Part shown: in pieces, positions 50,821 to 60,861 of the stretch
Layout of the letters: each line of letters opens with the position of its first letter
Position numbering within the stretch: position 1 is the stretch's first letter
Source: Brevundimonas sp. NIBR11
Lineage (GTDB): Bacteria > Pseudomonadota > Alphaproteobacteria > Caulobacterales > Caulobacteraceae
Direction: 5' to 3'
DNA: 64,000 nt
Assembly (NCBI RefSeq): GCF_027912535.1
Contig: NZ_CP115465.1
Span: 2,026,001-2,090,000 of the forward strand
Translations under genes and position numbers: made by a program
The notes under the pieces: generated by a model
What the model saw: the letters and a program-made list of their open reading frames with translations, nothing else
Database searches by the model: none
What the model was told of the DNA's origin: nothing

Positions 50821-51971
50821 GCCTGTCGGGCGCGGCCGAGACGTTCGATCGCCTGGTCGAGGACGGCGTCGGCCTTGGCGAAGCAGAGGCGGGCGACCGA
50901 GCCGCCGGTCGAGCCCGCGACGAAGGCGGACAAGGGGATCGAGGCGACGCCGAACTCGGCGACGGCCTTCAGGCTGAAGTCGCGATCCGACAGGCGGACG
51001 CCGGAGGCGGCGAGGTCGAGATTGAGGAAATAGGTCCCCTCCCCCGGCGTCAGAGAGAAGCCCTGGTCGGTCAGACCGGCGGCGAGGCGGTCGCGGGAGC
51101 GCTGGAGGCCGGCGCGCATCTCGACGAAGGCGGTCTCGGGCCAGGCGAGGCCGGCGGCGACCGCGACCTGGAGGTTCGGCGGGGTGGCGAAGGTGAGGAA
51201 CTGATGCGCCTTGGCGACCGGATCGACCAGGGCCGGGTCGCCGCAGACGAAGCCGATCTTCCAGCCCGTCATGCCGAACATCTTGCCCGCCGAGCCGATC
51301 TTGAGGGTGCGGGCCGCCATGCCGGGCTCGGCGATCAGGGAGAGGTGGCGTCGGCCGTCGAAGATGACGTGCTCCCAGACCTCGTCGCTGACGGCGATCA
51401 GATCGTGGCGGACGCAGACCTGGGCGAGGGCCGCGACCTCCTCCGCATCGAAGGCGCGGGCGGTCGGGTTGTGGGGGTTGTTGAAGACGACCATCCGGGT
51501 TCGCGGCGTGACGGCGGGTTCGATCGCGGCCTCGGTCAGGCGCCAGTCGGGCGCGGTCAGAGGGATGGCGACGACCACACCGCCGGCGCGCTCTATCAGG
51601 GGGCGGTAGGCGTCGTAGGCGGGCTCGAAGATCAGGACCTCGTCGCCGGGATGGACGAAGGCGGAGATAGAGGCGGCGATGGCCTCGGTGGCGCCGGAGG
51701 TGATCAGGACGCCGTCGAAGGTGAGATCGACGTTCTGGAGACGGCCGTAGTGTTCGACGACGGCGTGGCGCAGCTCCGGCACGCCGCGCGAGGGCGCGTA
51801 CTGGTTGGAACCGGTCATCAGGGCCTCGGCGGCGAGACGGCGGAGCGCCTCGGGGCCCTGGTCGTCGGGGAAGCCCTGGCCGAGATTGATGGCGTCGTGC
51901 CGGCGGGCGAGGCCGGACATGGTCTCGAAGATGGTGACCGGCATGTCGTCGAAGACGGGATGGGCGCGCAT
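50811..51971 (-). CDS. PLP-dependent aminotransferase class I/II
   Basis: 386 residues from ATG at 51969-51971 (MRAHPVFDDMPVTIFETMSGLARRHDAINLGQGFPD). Fold type I: SNQYAPSRGVPELRHAVVEHYG, GATEAIAASISAFVHPGDEVLIFEPAYDAY, NNPHNPTARAF, SDEVWEHVIFDG and the PLP Lys in KIGSAGKMFGMTGWKIGF. This is the subgroup that includes kynurenine/methionine-type transaminases (YbdL-like). The frame remains open far upstream through the C/G-rich repeat, but those residues are not a plausible N-terminus. Confidence 0.93.
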   Translation of the reverse strand: MRAHPVFDDMPVTIFETMSGLARRHDAINLGQGFPDDQGPEALRRLAAEALMTGSNQYAPSRGVPELRHAVVEHYGRLQNVDLTFDGVLITSGATEAIAASISAFVHPGDEVLIFEPAYDAYRPLIERAGGVVVAIPLTAPDWRLTEAAIEPAVTPRTRMVVFNNPHNPTARAFDAEEVAALAQVCVRHDLIAVSDEVWEHVIFDGRRHLSLIAEPGMAARTLKIGSAGKMFGMTGWKIGFVCGDPALVDPVAKAHQFLTFATPPNLQVAVAAGLAWPETAFVEMRAGLQRSRDRLAAGLTDQGFSLTPGEGTYFLNLDLAASGVRLSDRDFSLKAVAEFGVASIPLSAFVAGSTGGSVARLCFAKADAVLDQAIERLGRARQAYS

Positions 51972-52032
51972 GGGATGAAGGGAGCGGATGGAGGGCGTGG
52001 TGGCAAGGTGGAAAGCTGGGATGAGATCTTCT

Positions 52033-52118
<86 letters not shown>

Positions 52119-52160
52119 CCAGGCGAGGCCCCACAGACGCGTTGTCGCTTGGTCGCCTTG

Positions 52161-52208
52161 CCGCCCCCACCCCGTCGCTGCGCGACGACCCTCCCCCGAG
52201 GGGGAGGG
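52161..52208. repeat. GC-rich intergenic repeat, copy B
   Basis: CCGCCCCCACCCCG then the self-complementary GTCGCTGCGCGAC, then CCTCCCCCGAGGGGGAGGG. Inverted relative to copy A. REP-like GC elements of this design are common between genes in this group of bacteria; the statement about frequency is from general knowledge, not from the window. Confidence 0.55.
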
Positions 52209-52255
52209 AGAAGCTCTGAGCCAGACGTGGCTCATCGCTCCTCCGCTGCGAACGG

Positions 52256-52641
52256 GTTGGGGAAGTCGACGGAGCCTGGGCGGTCGCCCGGAACCGAGGT
52301 GGCCCCCTGCTTTCGCGTTACGGGGACCGATGAATGTTTTTCGGCTCGCGCCGAGGCTCCGTCCCCGACCGGGTCCGCGAGCGTCGCCCAGCGGGTGTAC
52401 GGACACCCCGGGAGGGGTCTGCATCATCGTCGCAACGATGATTGACCACAGGTCCCGGGTCCTTTGGACCCTCAGGCGATAGGCCCGCGACGGGCGGCGG
52501 GCTCAGGCCCGCCGGGCTCCGAGGTTTCACGCCCCTCGAACATTCGCTTCGGGAGCCAAATCGTTGGCTCCCTCCACGACTACCCGCTACGATCGGCCCC
52601 GCCGCACGTCCGGGTCCTGGGCCCAGGACGCCTTCCCCAAC
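52256..52641. ncRNA. Candidate structured RNA, unidentified
   Basis: Gene-free region with many perfect hairpins: ATCATCGT at 52423 with its complement at 52435; GGGTCC/GGACCC at 52457-52471; CGGCGGGC/GCCCGCCG at 52495-52514; GGGAGCCAA/TTGGCTCCC at 52551-52572; and the palindrome GTCCTGGGCCCAGGAC at 52614. A long-range 10-bp pairing GTTGGGGAAG (52256) with CTTCCCCAAC (52632) and an inner CCTGGGC (52275) with GCCCAGG (52621) could enclose them. Strand undecided. I checked for RNase P, tmRNA, SRP RNA and cobalamin-riboswitch core motifs and found none. Confidence 0.4.
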
Positions 52642-52764
52642 GACGGGATGGGGAAGAGTGTACGCCCGGTTTGGGAGGCGCCTGCGATAAAGGGCTTAAT
52701 CGGAGCCGGGCGTTGAATTCGTTGGGCGAATTCGGGCGTCCGTTGATGGGTATCGACGCCTTGA
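52642..52764. other. Gene-free remainder of the aminotransferase-mannosidase interval
   Basis: No convincing reading frame. Holds a CGCCCGG (52663) / CCGGGCG (52706) pairing and GAATTC repeated around GTTGGGC (52715-52733). The whole interval 51972-52787 has no protein gene I can support. Confidence 0.5.
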
Positions 52765-52785
52765 CCCTCTCCCGGCGGGAGAGGG
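52765..52785 (-). terminator. Hairpin just after the beta-mannosidase stop
   Basis: Perfect 9-bp stem CCCTCTCCC / GGGAGAGGG with a 3-base loop, beginning 3 bases past the mannosidase TAG. No T run, so either a terminator or a REP-like mRNA-end hairpin. Confidence 0.5.
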
Positions 52786-52787
52786 AA

Positions 52788-55286
52788 CTACCCTAGCCGT
52801 CCGTTCCAGCAGCGGAGGGTGACGTCGGCCTCGGTCACCGGGGTGGCGCCGGTGATGCGGAGGGAGCGGGTCTCCCCTGCCCCCAGGTCGAAATGGTTGT
52901 CGCTGAAGACGAGATCCGCGCGGTCGGACGTCAGGTGGACGAAGGCGAGGTAGGCCCGGACCGAAATCTCGACGTCCAGGGCGCCGTCGGCGGCGGGGCG
53001 GGCGGTCATCGTCGGGCGGGCGGACGGGTCGAGGGCAAGGACCTTGATCGGGACGGTCAGAAGGCGGTTGGCCTCGAAGGCGCCGGTCGTGGAGCGGACG
53101 GTCAGGACGTGGTCGGCGGAGGCGGCGACCTGGCCGCTCCAGACCGGACGGCTGGTGTTCGAGGGGGCGTCGATGGGGACCTCCTCGGACCAGAGCGTTT
53201 CGCCCGCGAGGGTGGTCAGGGCGATGACGGCGCGGTCGGCGATGACGCCACGCGCGTCGTTGGTGATCCAGAGTTCGACGCCGCCGTGACCCAGTTCCTT
53301 GAACGAGGCCAGCACCGGAGCGAAGGCGCGGCGGACGGTGTGGAAGGCGGCCTTCTCGACGCCGTCGTAGTCTACAAGGCTCCAGCTGACGCAGGGCCAG
53401 CAATCGTTGAACTGCCAGATCAGGGCGCCCGAACAGTGGGGGGTGCGGCGACGGAAATGCTCGATGCCGAACTTCAGGCCCTGGCTTTGCGTCCACTGGG
53501 TGAAGTCGATGTAGTCCTGGATCGTCGTCGCCGGACCGGTGACCGGCTCGATCATGGCCAGGGCCTTTTTCGCCTCGTCCTTGATGCGGAGCTGGAAGCC
53601 TTCGCTTTCGGGATCGAGGTCGGCAGGGTCCATCCAGCGCTGGAGGGTGGCGAGCGCCGGGGCGGCCTGGATGCCGAACTCACTGACGAAACGGGCGGTG
53701 TCCTCGGCGTAGCGTTGGTAGACGATCTTCTCCGGCGCATAACCGAAGGGTTCGCTCATGACGTCGTCGGGGATGGGCGGCACGCCGTGCCAGACGGTCC
53801 AGTCGTGGACGTCGCCGGCCTTCATGCCGTTGGGATTCCTGCCGCCCCAGGGGCTGCCCGGCCAGTAGGGGACGGTCGCATCGAGGTCGGCGAGAAGGCC
53901 GGGAATGATGTCGTCATAGAGGATCGCGCCCGGCAGGGGCGCGGCGACGCCGGAGACGTCCTCGTTGATGCGGTGGATGGCCTGGTTCTCGTTGTTGCCG
54001 CACCACAGGGCCATCGAGGGGTGATGGCGCAGGCGGCGGACCTGATGCTCGACCTCGGCGCGGACCGAGGCGACGAAGGCCGCGTCGTCGGGATAGGGGG
54101 CGCAGGCGAACATGAAGTCCTGCCAGACCAGAAGGCCGTGGCGGTCGCAGAGGTCGTAGAAGACGTCGGGCTCGTAGATGCCGCCGCCCCAGACGCGGAT
54201 CATGTTCATGTTGGACCGGACCATCTGGCCGATCAGACGGTCGTAGGGATCGGACTCGACATCGGCGACGAAGGAGGTCGAGGGCACCCAGCAGGCGCCC
54301 TTGGCGAAGATCGGCAGGCCGTTCAGGACGAAGGTGAAGAAGGTCGCGTCGGGCTCGACCGGGTCGGGCGACTGGTCCAGCGCGATGGTGCGGACGCCCA
54401 CGGCGCGGATCGTCTCGTCGAGCACGCGGTCGCCGTCGAGGAGGCGGACGGTCAGGGCGTAGAGGGGCTGGTCGCCGAGGTCGTGGGTCCACCACAGGCG
54501 GGGAGCGTCGAGGTCGAACTGGACCGGAGCGGCATTGGTGGCATCGCGGTGGAGGTGGAAGACGATGTGCCCGTCCGGGTCCGTCAGGATGATCTCGGCG
54601 CGAAGGCCTGTGGCGGCGCCGGCGATGTCGAGCTCGATCCGGGCCTGGGCCCGGTCGGACGTTGCGGTCAGGGTGGTGAAGGCGAGGTCGGCGATGCGGG
54701 CGCGGGGGCGGACCTCGATGCGGGCCTCCCGCCAGACGCCGACGGTGGGCAGGTCGGGGCCCCAGTCCCAGCCCCAGCCGAACTGGGCCTTGCGCATCAG
54801 GTTGCGCTTGGAGCGGCTGATGCGGTCGGTGAAGGCAGGCCAGGCCGGAGGCGGCGTGCGGCCTTCCAGCGCGAGCGCGGTCGGGTCGAAACGGACGGAC
54901 AGGGTGTGTGTCCGCCCGGGGAGGACGCGGTCGCCGATCGGGAAGGTCCAGGCGTGAAACATGTTGTCGGCGCGGCCGATCTCGGCGCCGTCGAGATGGA
55001 CGGCGGCGAAGGTGTCGAGCCCGTCGAAGGTGAGTTCGAGCGTCTCGTCGGCGGCGATTTCCGGGGCGACGAAGGTGGTGCGCCACCACCATTCACGGTC
55101 GCGGACCCAGGCGGCTGTGGCTTCGTTGCGATCGACGAACGGGTGATCGAGGCGGCCGGCGGCGATCAGGGCCTGATAGACGTCGCCGGGCGCGGAAATG
55201 GGCATCCAGCCCTCGCCGGCGTCGGCCGAGCCGGCGCCGGGATCGAAGTCGAGGGTCTGCCAGCGGTCGAGGCGCACGACGCTCAC
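52788..55286 (-). CDS. Glycoside hydrolase family 2 beta-mannosidase
   Basis: 832 residues without a signal peptide. N-terminal sugar-binding domain (WQTLDFDPGAG ... WWWRTTFVAP), Ig-like domain, then the TIM barrel with KGACWVPSTSFV, RVWGGGIYEPDVFYDLCDRHGLLVWQDFMFACAPYP. Acid/base Glu433 in WCGNNENQ and nucleophile Glu536 in VSEFGIQA are intact; GALIWQFNDCWPCVSWSLVDYDG completes the site. Cleaves terminal beta-mannose, probably in the cytoplasm after import. Overlaps the upstream hydrolase by 4 bases. Confidence 0.94.
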   Translation of the reverse strand: MSVVRLDRWQTLDFDPGAGSADAGEGWMPISAPGDVYQALIAAGRLDHPFVDRNEATAAWVRDREWWWRTTFVAPEIAADETLELTFDGLDTFAAVHLDGAEIGRADNMFHAWTFPIGDRVLPGRTHTLSVRFDPTALALEGRTPPPAWPAFTDRISRSKRNLMRKAQFGWGWDWGPDLPTVGVWREARIEVRPRARIADLAFTTLTATSDRAQARIELDIAGAATGLRAEIILTDPDGHIVFHLHRDATNAAPVQFDLDAPRLWWTHDLGDQPLYALTVRLLDGDRVLDETIRAVGVRTIALDQSPDPVEPDATFFTFVLNGLPIFAKGACWVPSTSFVADVESDPYDRLIGQMVRSNMNMIRVWGGGIYEPDVFYDLCDRHGLLVWQDFMFACAPYPDDAAFVASVRAEVEHQVRRLRHHPSMALWCGNNENQAIHRINEDVSGVAAPLPGAILYDDIIPGLLADLDATVPYWPGSPWGGRNPNGMKAGDVHDWTVWHGVPPIPDDVMSEPFGYAPEKIVYQRYAEDTARFVSEFGIQAAPALATLQRWMDPADLDPESEGFQLRIKDEAKKALAMIEPVTGPATTIQDYIDFTQWTQSQGLKFGIEHFRRRTPHCSGALIWQFNDCWPCVSWSLVDYDGVEKAAFHTVRRAFAPVLASFKELGHGGVELWITNDARGVIADRAVIALTTLAGETLWSEEVPIDAPSNTSRPVWSGQVAASADHVLTVRSTTGAFEANRLLTVPIKVLALDPSARPTMTARPAADGALDVEISVRAYLAFVHLTSDRADLVFSDNHFDLGAGETRSLRITGATPVTEADVTLRCWNGRLG

Positions 55287-56080
55287 CGGGCCGCCTCCAC
55301 CTCCTGAATGAATGTCTCGACCGCGGCCTGCGCCTCGTCGCCCGCGCCGATGAAATAGTTGTGGCCGATGTCCTGGAAGGTGACGAGGCGGGCGTTCGGC
55401 AGCATCTGCGACAGCTTCACCCCGGCCTCGTAAGGGACGGCGAGGTCCTGTGTGCCGTGCAGGACGAGGGCCGGCAGGGTCACCGCCGCCACCTCTTCCG
55501 GCGTGACCGAATAGTCGATGATGGCGTGGCTCTGGGCGATGACGCCGCGCATGGAGAAGGGGTCCTTGGCGAGCACGGCCTGGTCGCGCGCGATCCGGTC
55601 ATCGGGGGCGGCGTCGCCGTAGCCGCTCTTGAACTTCTTGGACGCCAGACCCTTGAGAAGCGGCATGAGGCGATAAAGGACGCTGATCAGCCATTTTCGA
55701 CGCGGCGGAATGTCGGGCGTTTTGGCCATGGTGCAGCCGAGGATGAGCGAGCGGGCGCGTTCCGGATAGCGGATGCCGAACTCCAGGCAGATGCCGCCGC
55801 CCATCGAGACGCCGTACACGTGGGCGCTGTCGACCTCGGCCGCGTCGAGCACGGCCAGGGCGTCCGCCGTCATCTCCTCGACGGACGTCCTCGCACGCGA
55901 CTCGCTCTGTCCCGTGCCCTGATTGTCGAACCAGATCAGGCGGTAGCGATCGGCCATCGCCTCCTTCAGCGGATACCACATCTCGGCGGAGAACCGGTGG
56001 CCCATGATGAGCAGGATGGGGACGCCGGAGCCGCTCTGGTCCCAATGGATGCGCGTGCCGTTGCTGATGATGGAGGGCAT
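55283..56080 (-). CDS. Alpha/beta hydrolase
   Basis: 265 residues from ATG at 56078-56080. Nucleophile Ser92 in VYGVSMGGG, acid Asp212 in HGTQDLAVP, His240 in DIGHNYFIG; oxyanion region LIMGHRFSAEMWYPL. Typical of esterases and related C-C hydrolases; substrate unknown. First gene of the leftward arm, ATGA-coupled to the beta-mannosidase, and divergent from the TonB receptor across a region with two palindromes. Confidence 0.93.
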   Translation of the reverse strand: MPSIISNGTRIHWDQSGSGVPILLIMGHRFSAEMWYPLKEAMADRYRLIWFDNQGTGQSESRARTSVEEMTADALAVLDAAEVDSAHVYGVSMGGGICLEFGIRYPERARSLILGCTMAKTPDIPPRRKWLISVLYRLMPLLKGLASKKFKSGYGDAAPDDRIARDQAVLAKDPFSMRGVIAQSHAIIDYSVTPEEVAAVTLPALVLHGTQDLAVPYEAGVKLSQMLPNARLVTFQDIGHNYFIGAGDEAQAAVETFIQEVEAAR

Positions 56081-56156
56081 TCGGTTGTCCTTCCCGAGGC
56101 GCCGGAGCGCGTGTTTCCTCCGGCGCTCTGCGACGCCGTGATGCCTCTGCATCCCA

Positions 56157-56171
56157 TCGAAGGACCTTCGA
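56157..56171. promoter_or_regulatory. Palindrome TCGAAGG-a-CCTTCGA in the divergent promoter region
   Basis: Perfect 7-bp inverted repeat with one central base, 2 bases before the larger nested palindrome. Could be a separate operator. Binding protein unknown. Confidence 0.4.
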
Positions 56172-56172
56172 T

Positions 56173-56206
56173 GTCAACATTCACTCGCAAGTGAATGAGT
56201 GTTGAC
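56173..56206. promoter_or_regulatory. Nested palindromic operator candidate for a TetR regulator
   Basis: Inner perfect repeat ATTCACT-cgca-AGTGAAT (56179-56196) enclosed by GTCAAC (56173) and GTTGAC (56201). Placed midway between the alpha/beta hydrolase (-) and TonB receptor (+). TGAATGA-type half-sites are typical of TetR proteins that sense acyl-CoA in other bacteria; the TetR gene at 60139 with an adjacent acyl-CoA synthetase makes it a good candidate. Confidence 0.5.
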
Positions 56207-56288
56207 GAGCTTCGAAATCGGTGATCATTCTCCCGCTCATGGCGACGCGAGATCGTCAGGGAAACGCAATCACCGAGGGAGGCTACCC

Positions 56289-58463
56289 ATGGCTGGAAAG
56301 CTCTGGCTCACGACATCCGCCGCCGTCCTGCTGTGGGCCGGGGCCGCGCACGCACAGACCGCTCCGTCCACGAACGATCAAGCCAGCACGCTGGATGAAG
56401 TCGTCGTCACAGCCGAGCGCCGCACGTCCAACCTGCAGACGACCGCTGTCGCCGCGACCGTGCTGAGCGGCGAGGAGCTGCAGAACAAGGGCGTGACGAA
56501 CATCGAGAGCCTGCAGTTCTCGGCGCCGTCGCTGACGGTTCAGAACTCGGGTCAGGGCAACAGCTTCAACATCCGCGGCATCGGCAAGACCGAGAACTCC
56601 TCCTCGGTCGGCGTGGGCGTGATCACCTATCGCGACGGCGTCGCGGTCTTCCCCGCCTATTTCCAGAACGAGCCCTTCTACGACATCCAGTCGGCGGAAA
56701 TCCTGCGCGGACCGCAGGGCACCTTCGCCGGTCAGAACGCCACCGGCGGCGCCCTGTTCATCACCGAGCGAAACCCGGACTTCAACGGCATCGGCGGCTT
56801 CATCACCGGCCAGTACGGCAACTACAACGACCTGCGCCTGACGGGCGCCGTCAACCTGCCGGTTTCCGATACGCTGGCCGTGCGCCTGGCCTTCGACAAG
56901 GAAAACCGCGACAGCTTCTACACCGTCATCCAGGGCACGCCGTCGCGCGGCGAACCGGGCGTGAAGGACACCAGCAGCGCCCGTTTGAGCGTGCTGTGGC
57001 AGCCGAACGACCAGGCCCGCGTCCTGTTCAAGACCGACTACAACCTGATCGACCTGGGCGGCTATCCGAACACGCCGCTGACGGCGACGGACGGCCTGTT
57101 CAACATCCGCACCAACGGTCCCTTCGAGGCCGTCGACGAGACGCAACGCCACGTGCTGAACGCCAGCTATACGTTCGGCAACGGTATCACGGCCCGGTCC
57201 ATCACCGGCTATCAGACAGGCACGACGATGGTCCGGTCGGATCTGGACGGAACCGCCCTGGCCACCCCGGCCGGCAACGCCACCTTCTATGACGAGGTCG
57301 ATCAGGAGCTGTTCTCGCAGGAGATCAACCTGGTGTCGCCGGACGAAGGCCGCATGACCTGGATCCTGGGCGCCTATTACCAGAACGATCTGATCACCTT
57401 CCCGCCCGGCCAGTTCGTGACCCGTCAACAGGTCTCGCCGGCCTTGCCGATCCTGTACGACACCTTCCTGCAAGGGCGGAATCCGAAGACGACGACCGCC
57501 GCCTTCGGCCAGATCACCTACGACCTGACCGACGCGCTCGAGCTGCAGGTCGGAGCCCGCTACACCCGTTCGACGGTGGAGAACGACGCGGTCGCCTCGG
57601 CGCCGCTGCTGGGCCTCAGCCTGACGCAGAAGGACAAGTTCGAAGAGAACGCCACGACGGGCAAGGTCGCCCTGAACTGGACGATGGACGACAACAACTT
57701 CCTCTATGCCTTCGTAGCGCGCGGCTTCAAGGCGGGCGGCCTCAACGGTCCGAACCTGGCCTTCGTCCCGCCCCGCGAGTTCGAGGGCGAGATCGTCATG
57801 GACTACGAGGCCGGCTGGAAATCGACGCTGTTCGACGGCCGACTGCGCACCCAGATCGGCGCCTACTACAATAATTACGAGAATTTCCAGATCATCCTGG
57901 GCGACCCGACGACGCCGGCGATCACCTCGATCCTGAACGTCACGGGCGACACCAAGATCTACGGTCTGGAAGCCTCGGCGCAGGGCCGGTTCGGCGATCT
58001 GGGCTTCGACTTCGGCGCCTCGATCTCGCACTCGGAACTGGGCGACTTCTTCGCCGCCGATCCGCGCCGGGCGCGCACCGGCAACTGCGTCGGCGGGACC
58101 GGCCCGGCTTCGGGCAACTGCGTCAACATCGGCGGCAACAAGCAGACCTATGCGCCGGAAATCACGCTGAGCGCGGGGGTCCAGTACGACATCGCCCTGG
58201 GCGCCGGCGTCCTGACGCCGCGCATCGACTTCAGCCACATCGGCGAGAGCTGGGTGACCATCTTCAACAACGCCGCCCTGGGCGACCGCCTGGAAGAGCG
58301 GAACATCGTCAACGCCCAACTGACCTACGAGCAGGCCGACTGGCGCGTGCAGGCCTATTCGACCAATCTGACCGACGAAGAATACGTGGGTTCGGTCAAG
58401 GCCGGGCTGCGCTACGCCGGACCGCCGCGCCAGTACGGCATCCGCCTGACGCGCAGTTTCTAA
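56289..58463 (+). CDS. TonB-dependent receptor
   Basis: 724 residues from ATG at 56289 with GAGGGAGG 6 bases upstream; the open frame from 56199 crosses the operator and is not preferred. Signal peptide ending AAHAQ; TonB box region STLDEVVVTAERR; plug with FNIRGIGKTENSSSVGVGVITYRDGV and EILRGPQGTFAGQNATGGAL; barrel to a C-terminal RQYGIRLTRSF ending in Phe. No STN domain. Imports an unknown large substrate; first gene of the rightward arm, together with hydrolases and a CoA ligase. Confidence 0.95.
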   Translation: MAGKLWLTTSAAVLLWAGAAHAQTAPSTNDQASTLDEVVVTAERRTSNLQTTAVAATVLSGEELQNKGVTNIESLQFSAPSLTVQNSGQGNSFNIRGIGKTENSSSVGVGVITYRDGVAVFPAYFQNEPFYDIQSAEILRGPQGTFAGQNATGGALFITERNPDFNGIGGFITGQYGNYNDLRLTGAVNLPVSDTLAVRLAFDKENRDSFYTVIQGTPSRGEPGVKDTSSARLSVLWQPNDQARVLFKTDYNLIDLGGYPNTPLTATDGLFNIRTNGPFEAVDETQRHVLNASYTFGNGITARSITGYQTGTTMVRSDLDGTALATPAGNATFYDEVDQELFSQEINLVSPDEGRMTWILGAYYQNDLITFPPGQFVTRQQVSPALPILYDTFLQGRNPKTTTAAFGQITYDLTDALELQVGARYTRSTVENDAVASAPLLGLSLTQKDKFEENATTGKVALNWTMDDNNFLYAFVARGFKAGGLNGPNLAFVPPREFEGEIVMDYEAGWKSTLFDGRLRTQIGAYYNNYENFQIILGDPTTPAITSILNVTGDTKIYGLEASAQGRFGDLGFDFGASISHSELGDFFAADPRRARTGNCVGGTGPASGNCVNIGGNKQTYAPEITLSAGVQYDIALGAGVLTPRIDFSHIGESWVTIFNNAALGDRLEERNIVNAQLTYEQADWRVQAYSTNLTDEEYVGSVKAGLRYAGPPRQYGIRLTRSF

Positions 58464-58478
58464 GCGTCGAGCGTAACA

Positions 58479-60065
<1,587 letters not shown>

Positions 60066-60138
60066 GGTGACGAATCCCCTCGCCGCATCGGCGCGACCGG
60101 CTCCGGATCGCACGCGGGTGCGCATCAAGGCCGCGACC

Positions 60139-60861
60139 ATGACGACTAAAACCCCCGACACGCCCGCACCCAAGCCCGCTCGCCGGTCCAAGGCCGACCA
60201 GCGCGCCGAAAGCCTGGAGCAGATTCTGGATGCGGCCGAGGAGCTGTTCTCCCAGCACGGCATGTACGGCGTGACCCTGAAGGACGTGGCGCAGAAGGTC
60301 GGGGTGCACACCTCGCTGATGCACTACTACTTCAAGGACAAGACCGATCTCTTTCAGCAGGTCGTCAAACGCCGGGCGCCGATCACCATCGGCCGCCGCG
60401 TCGAGGCGATGAAGCGCTATGCCGAAGAGACGGGCGATCATCCCACCGTCGAAGGGGCCCTGCGCGCCTTTCTCGACACCGACCTGGACCTCTACATCGA
60501 GGGCGGCGAGGGCTGGCGGAACTACGGCGCCCTGGGCGGTCAGCTGAACAACACCCCGGTGTGGGGCGCGGCGGTGATGTGGGAGAATTTCGACCCCGTC
60601 GTGCTGCAGCTGATCGACCTGTTGAAGAAGGCGATGCCCGAGGCGGAGATGGAGGACATCTTCTGGGGCTATCACTTCGTAACCGGCGCCCTGACCCTGT
60701 CGCTGGCCCGCACGGGGCGGATCGACCACCTGTCGGGGGGTCTGTGCCACTCCGAGGACTTCGAGGCGATCAAGGCGCGCATGGCCAGCTTCATGGCCGG
60801 CGGTTTCAAGGCGATCTGCAAGCAACGGGCGGACGAACGGAAGAGTGTGAGCCATGGCTGA
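60139..60861 (+). CDS. TetR-family transcriptional regulator
   Basis: 240 residues from ATG at 60139 (earlier in-frame start at 60052 is possible). N-terminal helix-turn-helix: QILDAAEELFSQHGMYGVTLKDVAQKVGVHTSLMHYYFKDKTDLF. C-terminal ligand domain about 90-230. Located inside the operon it probably controls, next to the acyl-CoA synthetase, so an acyl-CoA or related effector is likely. Overlaps the serine hydrolase gene by 8 bases. Confidence 0.93.
   Translation: MTTKTPDTPAPKPARRSKADQRAESLEQILDAAEELFSQHGMYGVTLKDVAQKVGVHTSLMHYYFKDKTDLFQQVVKRRAPITIGRRVEAMKRYAEETGDHPTVEGALRAFLDTDLDLYIEGGEGWRNYGALGGQLNNTPVWGAAVMWENFDPVVLQLIDLLKKAMPEAEMEDIFWGYHFVTGALTLSLARTGRIDHLSGGLCHSEDFEAIKARMASFMAGGFKAICKQRADERKSVSHG

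Noticed and set aside
52230..52700. RNase P RNA or tmRNA in the gene-free interval
   Set aside because: Neither strand shows the RNase P P4 core (GAGGAAAGTCC / ACAGAACCCGG) nor a tmRNA tag frame and T arm.
52893..55307. 804-residue open frame on the plus strand over the beta-mannosidase
   Set aside because: Antisense shadow rich in Gly/Asp/Val; the opposite strand carries intact GH2 catalytic motifs.
56283..58319. 678-residue open frame opposite to the TonB receptor
   Set aside because: Antisense shadow of a receptor with clear plug and barrel sequences.
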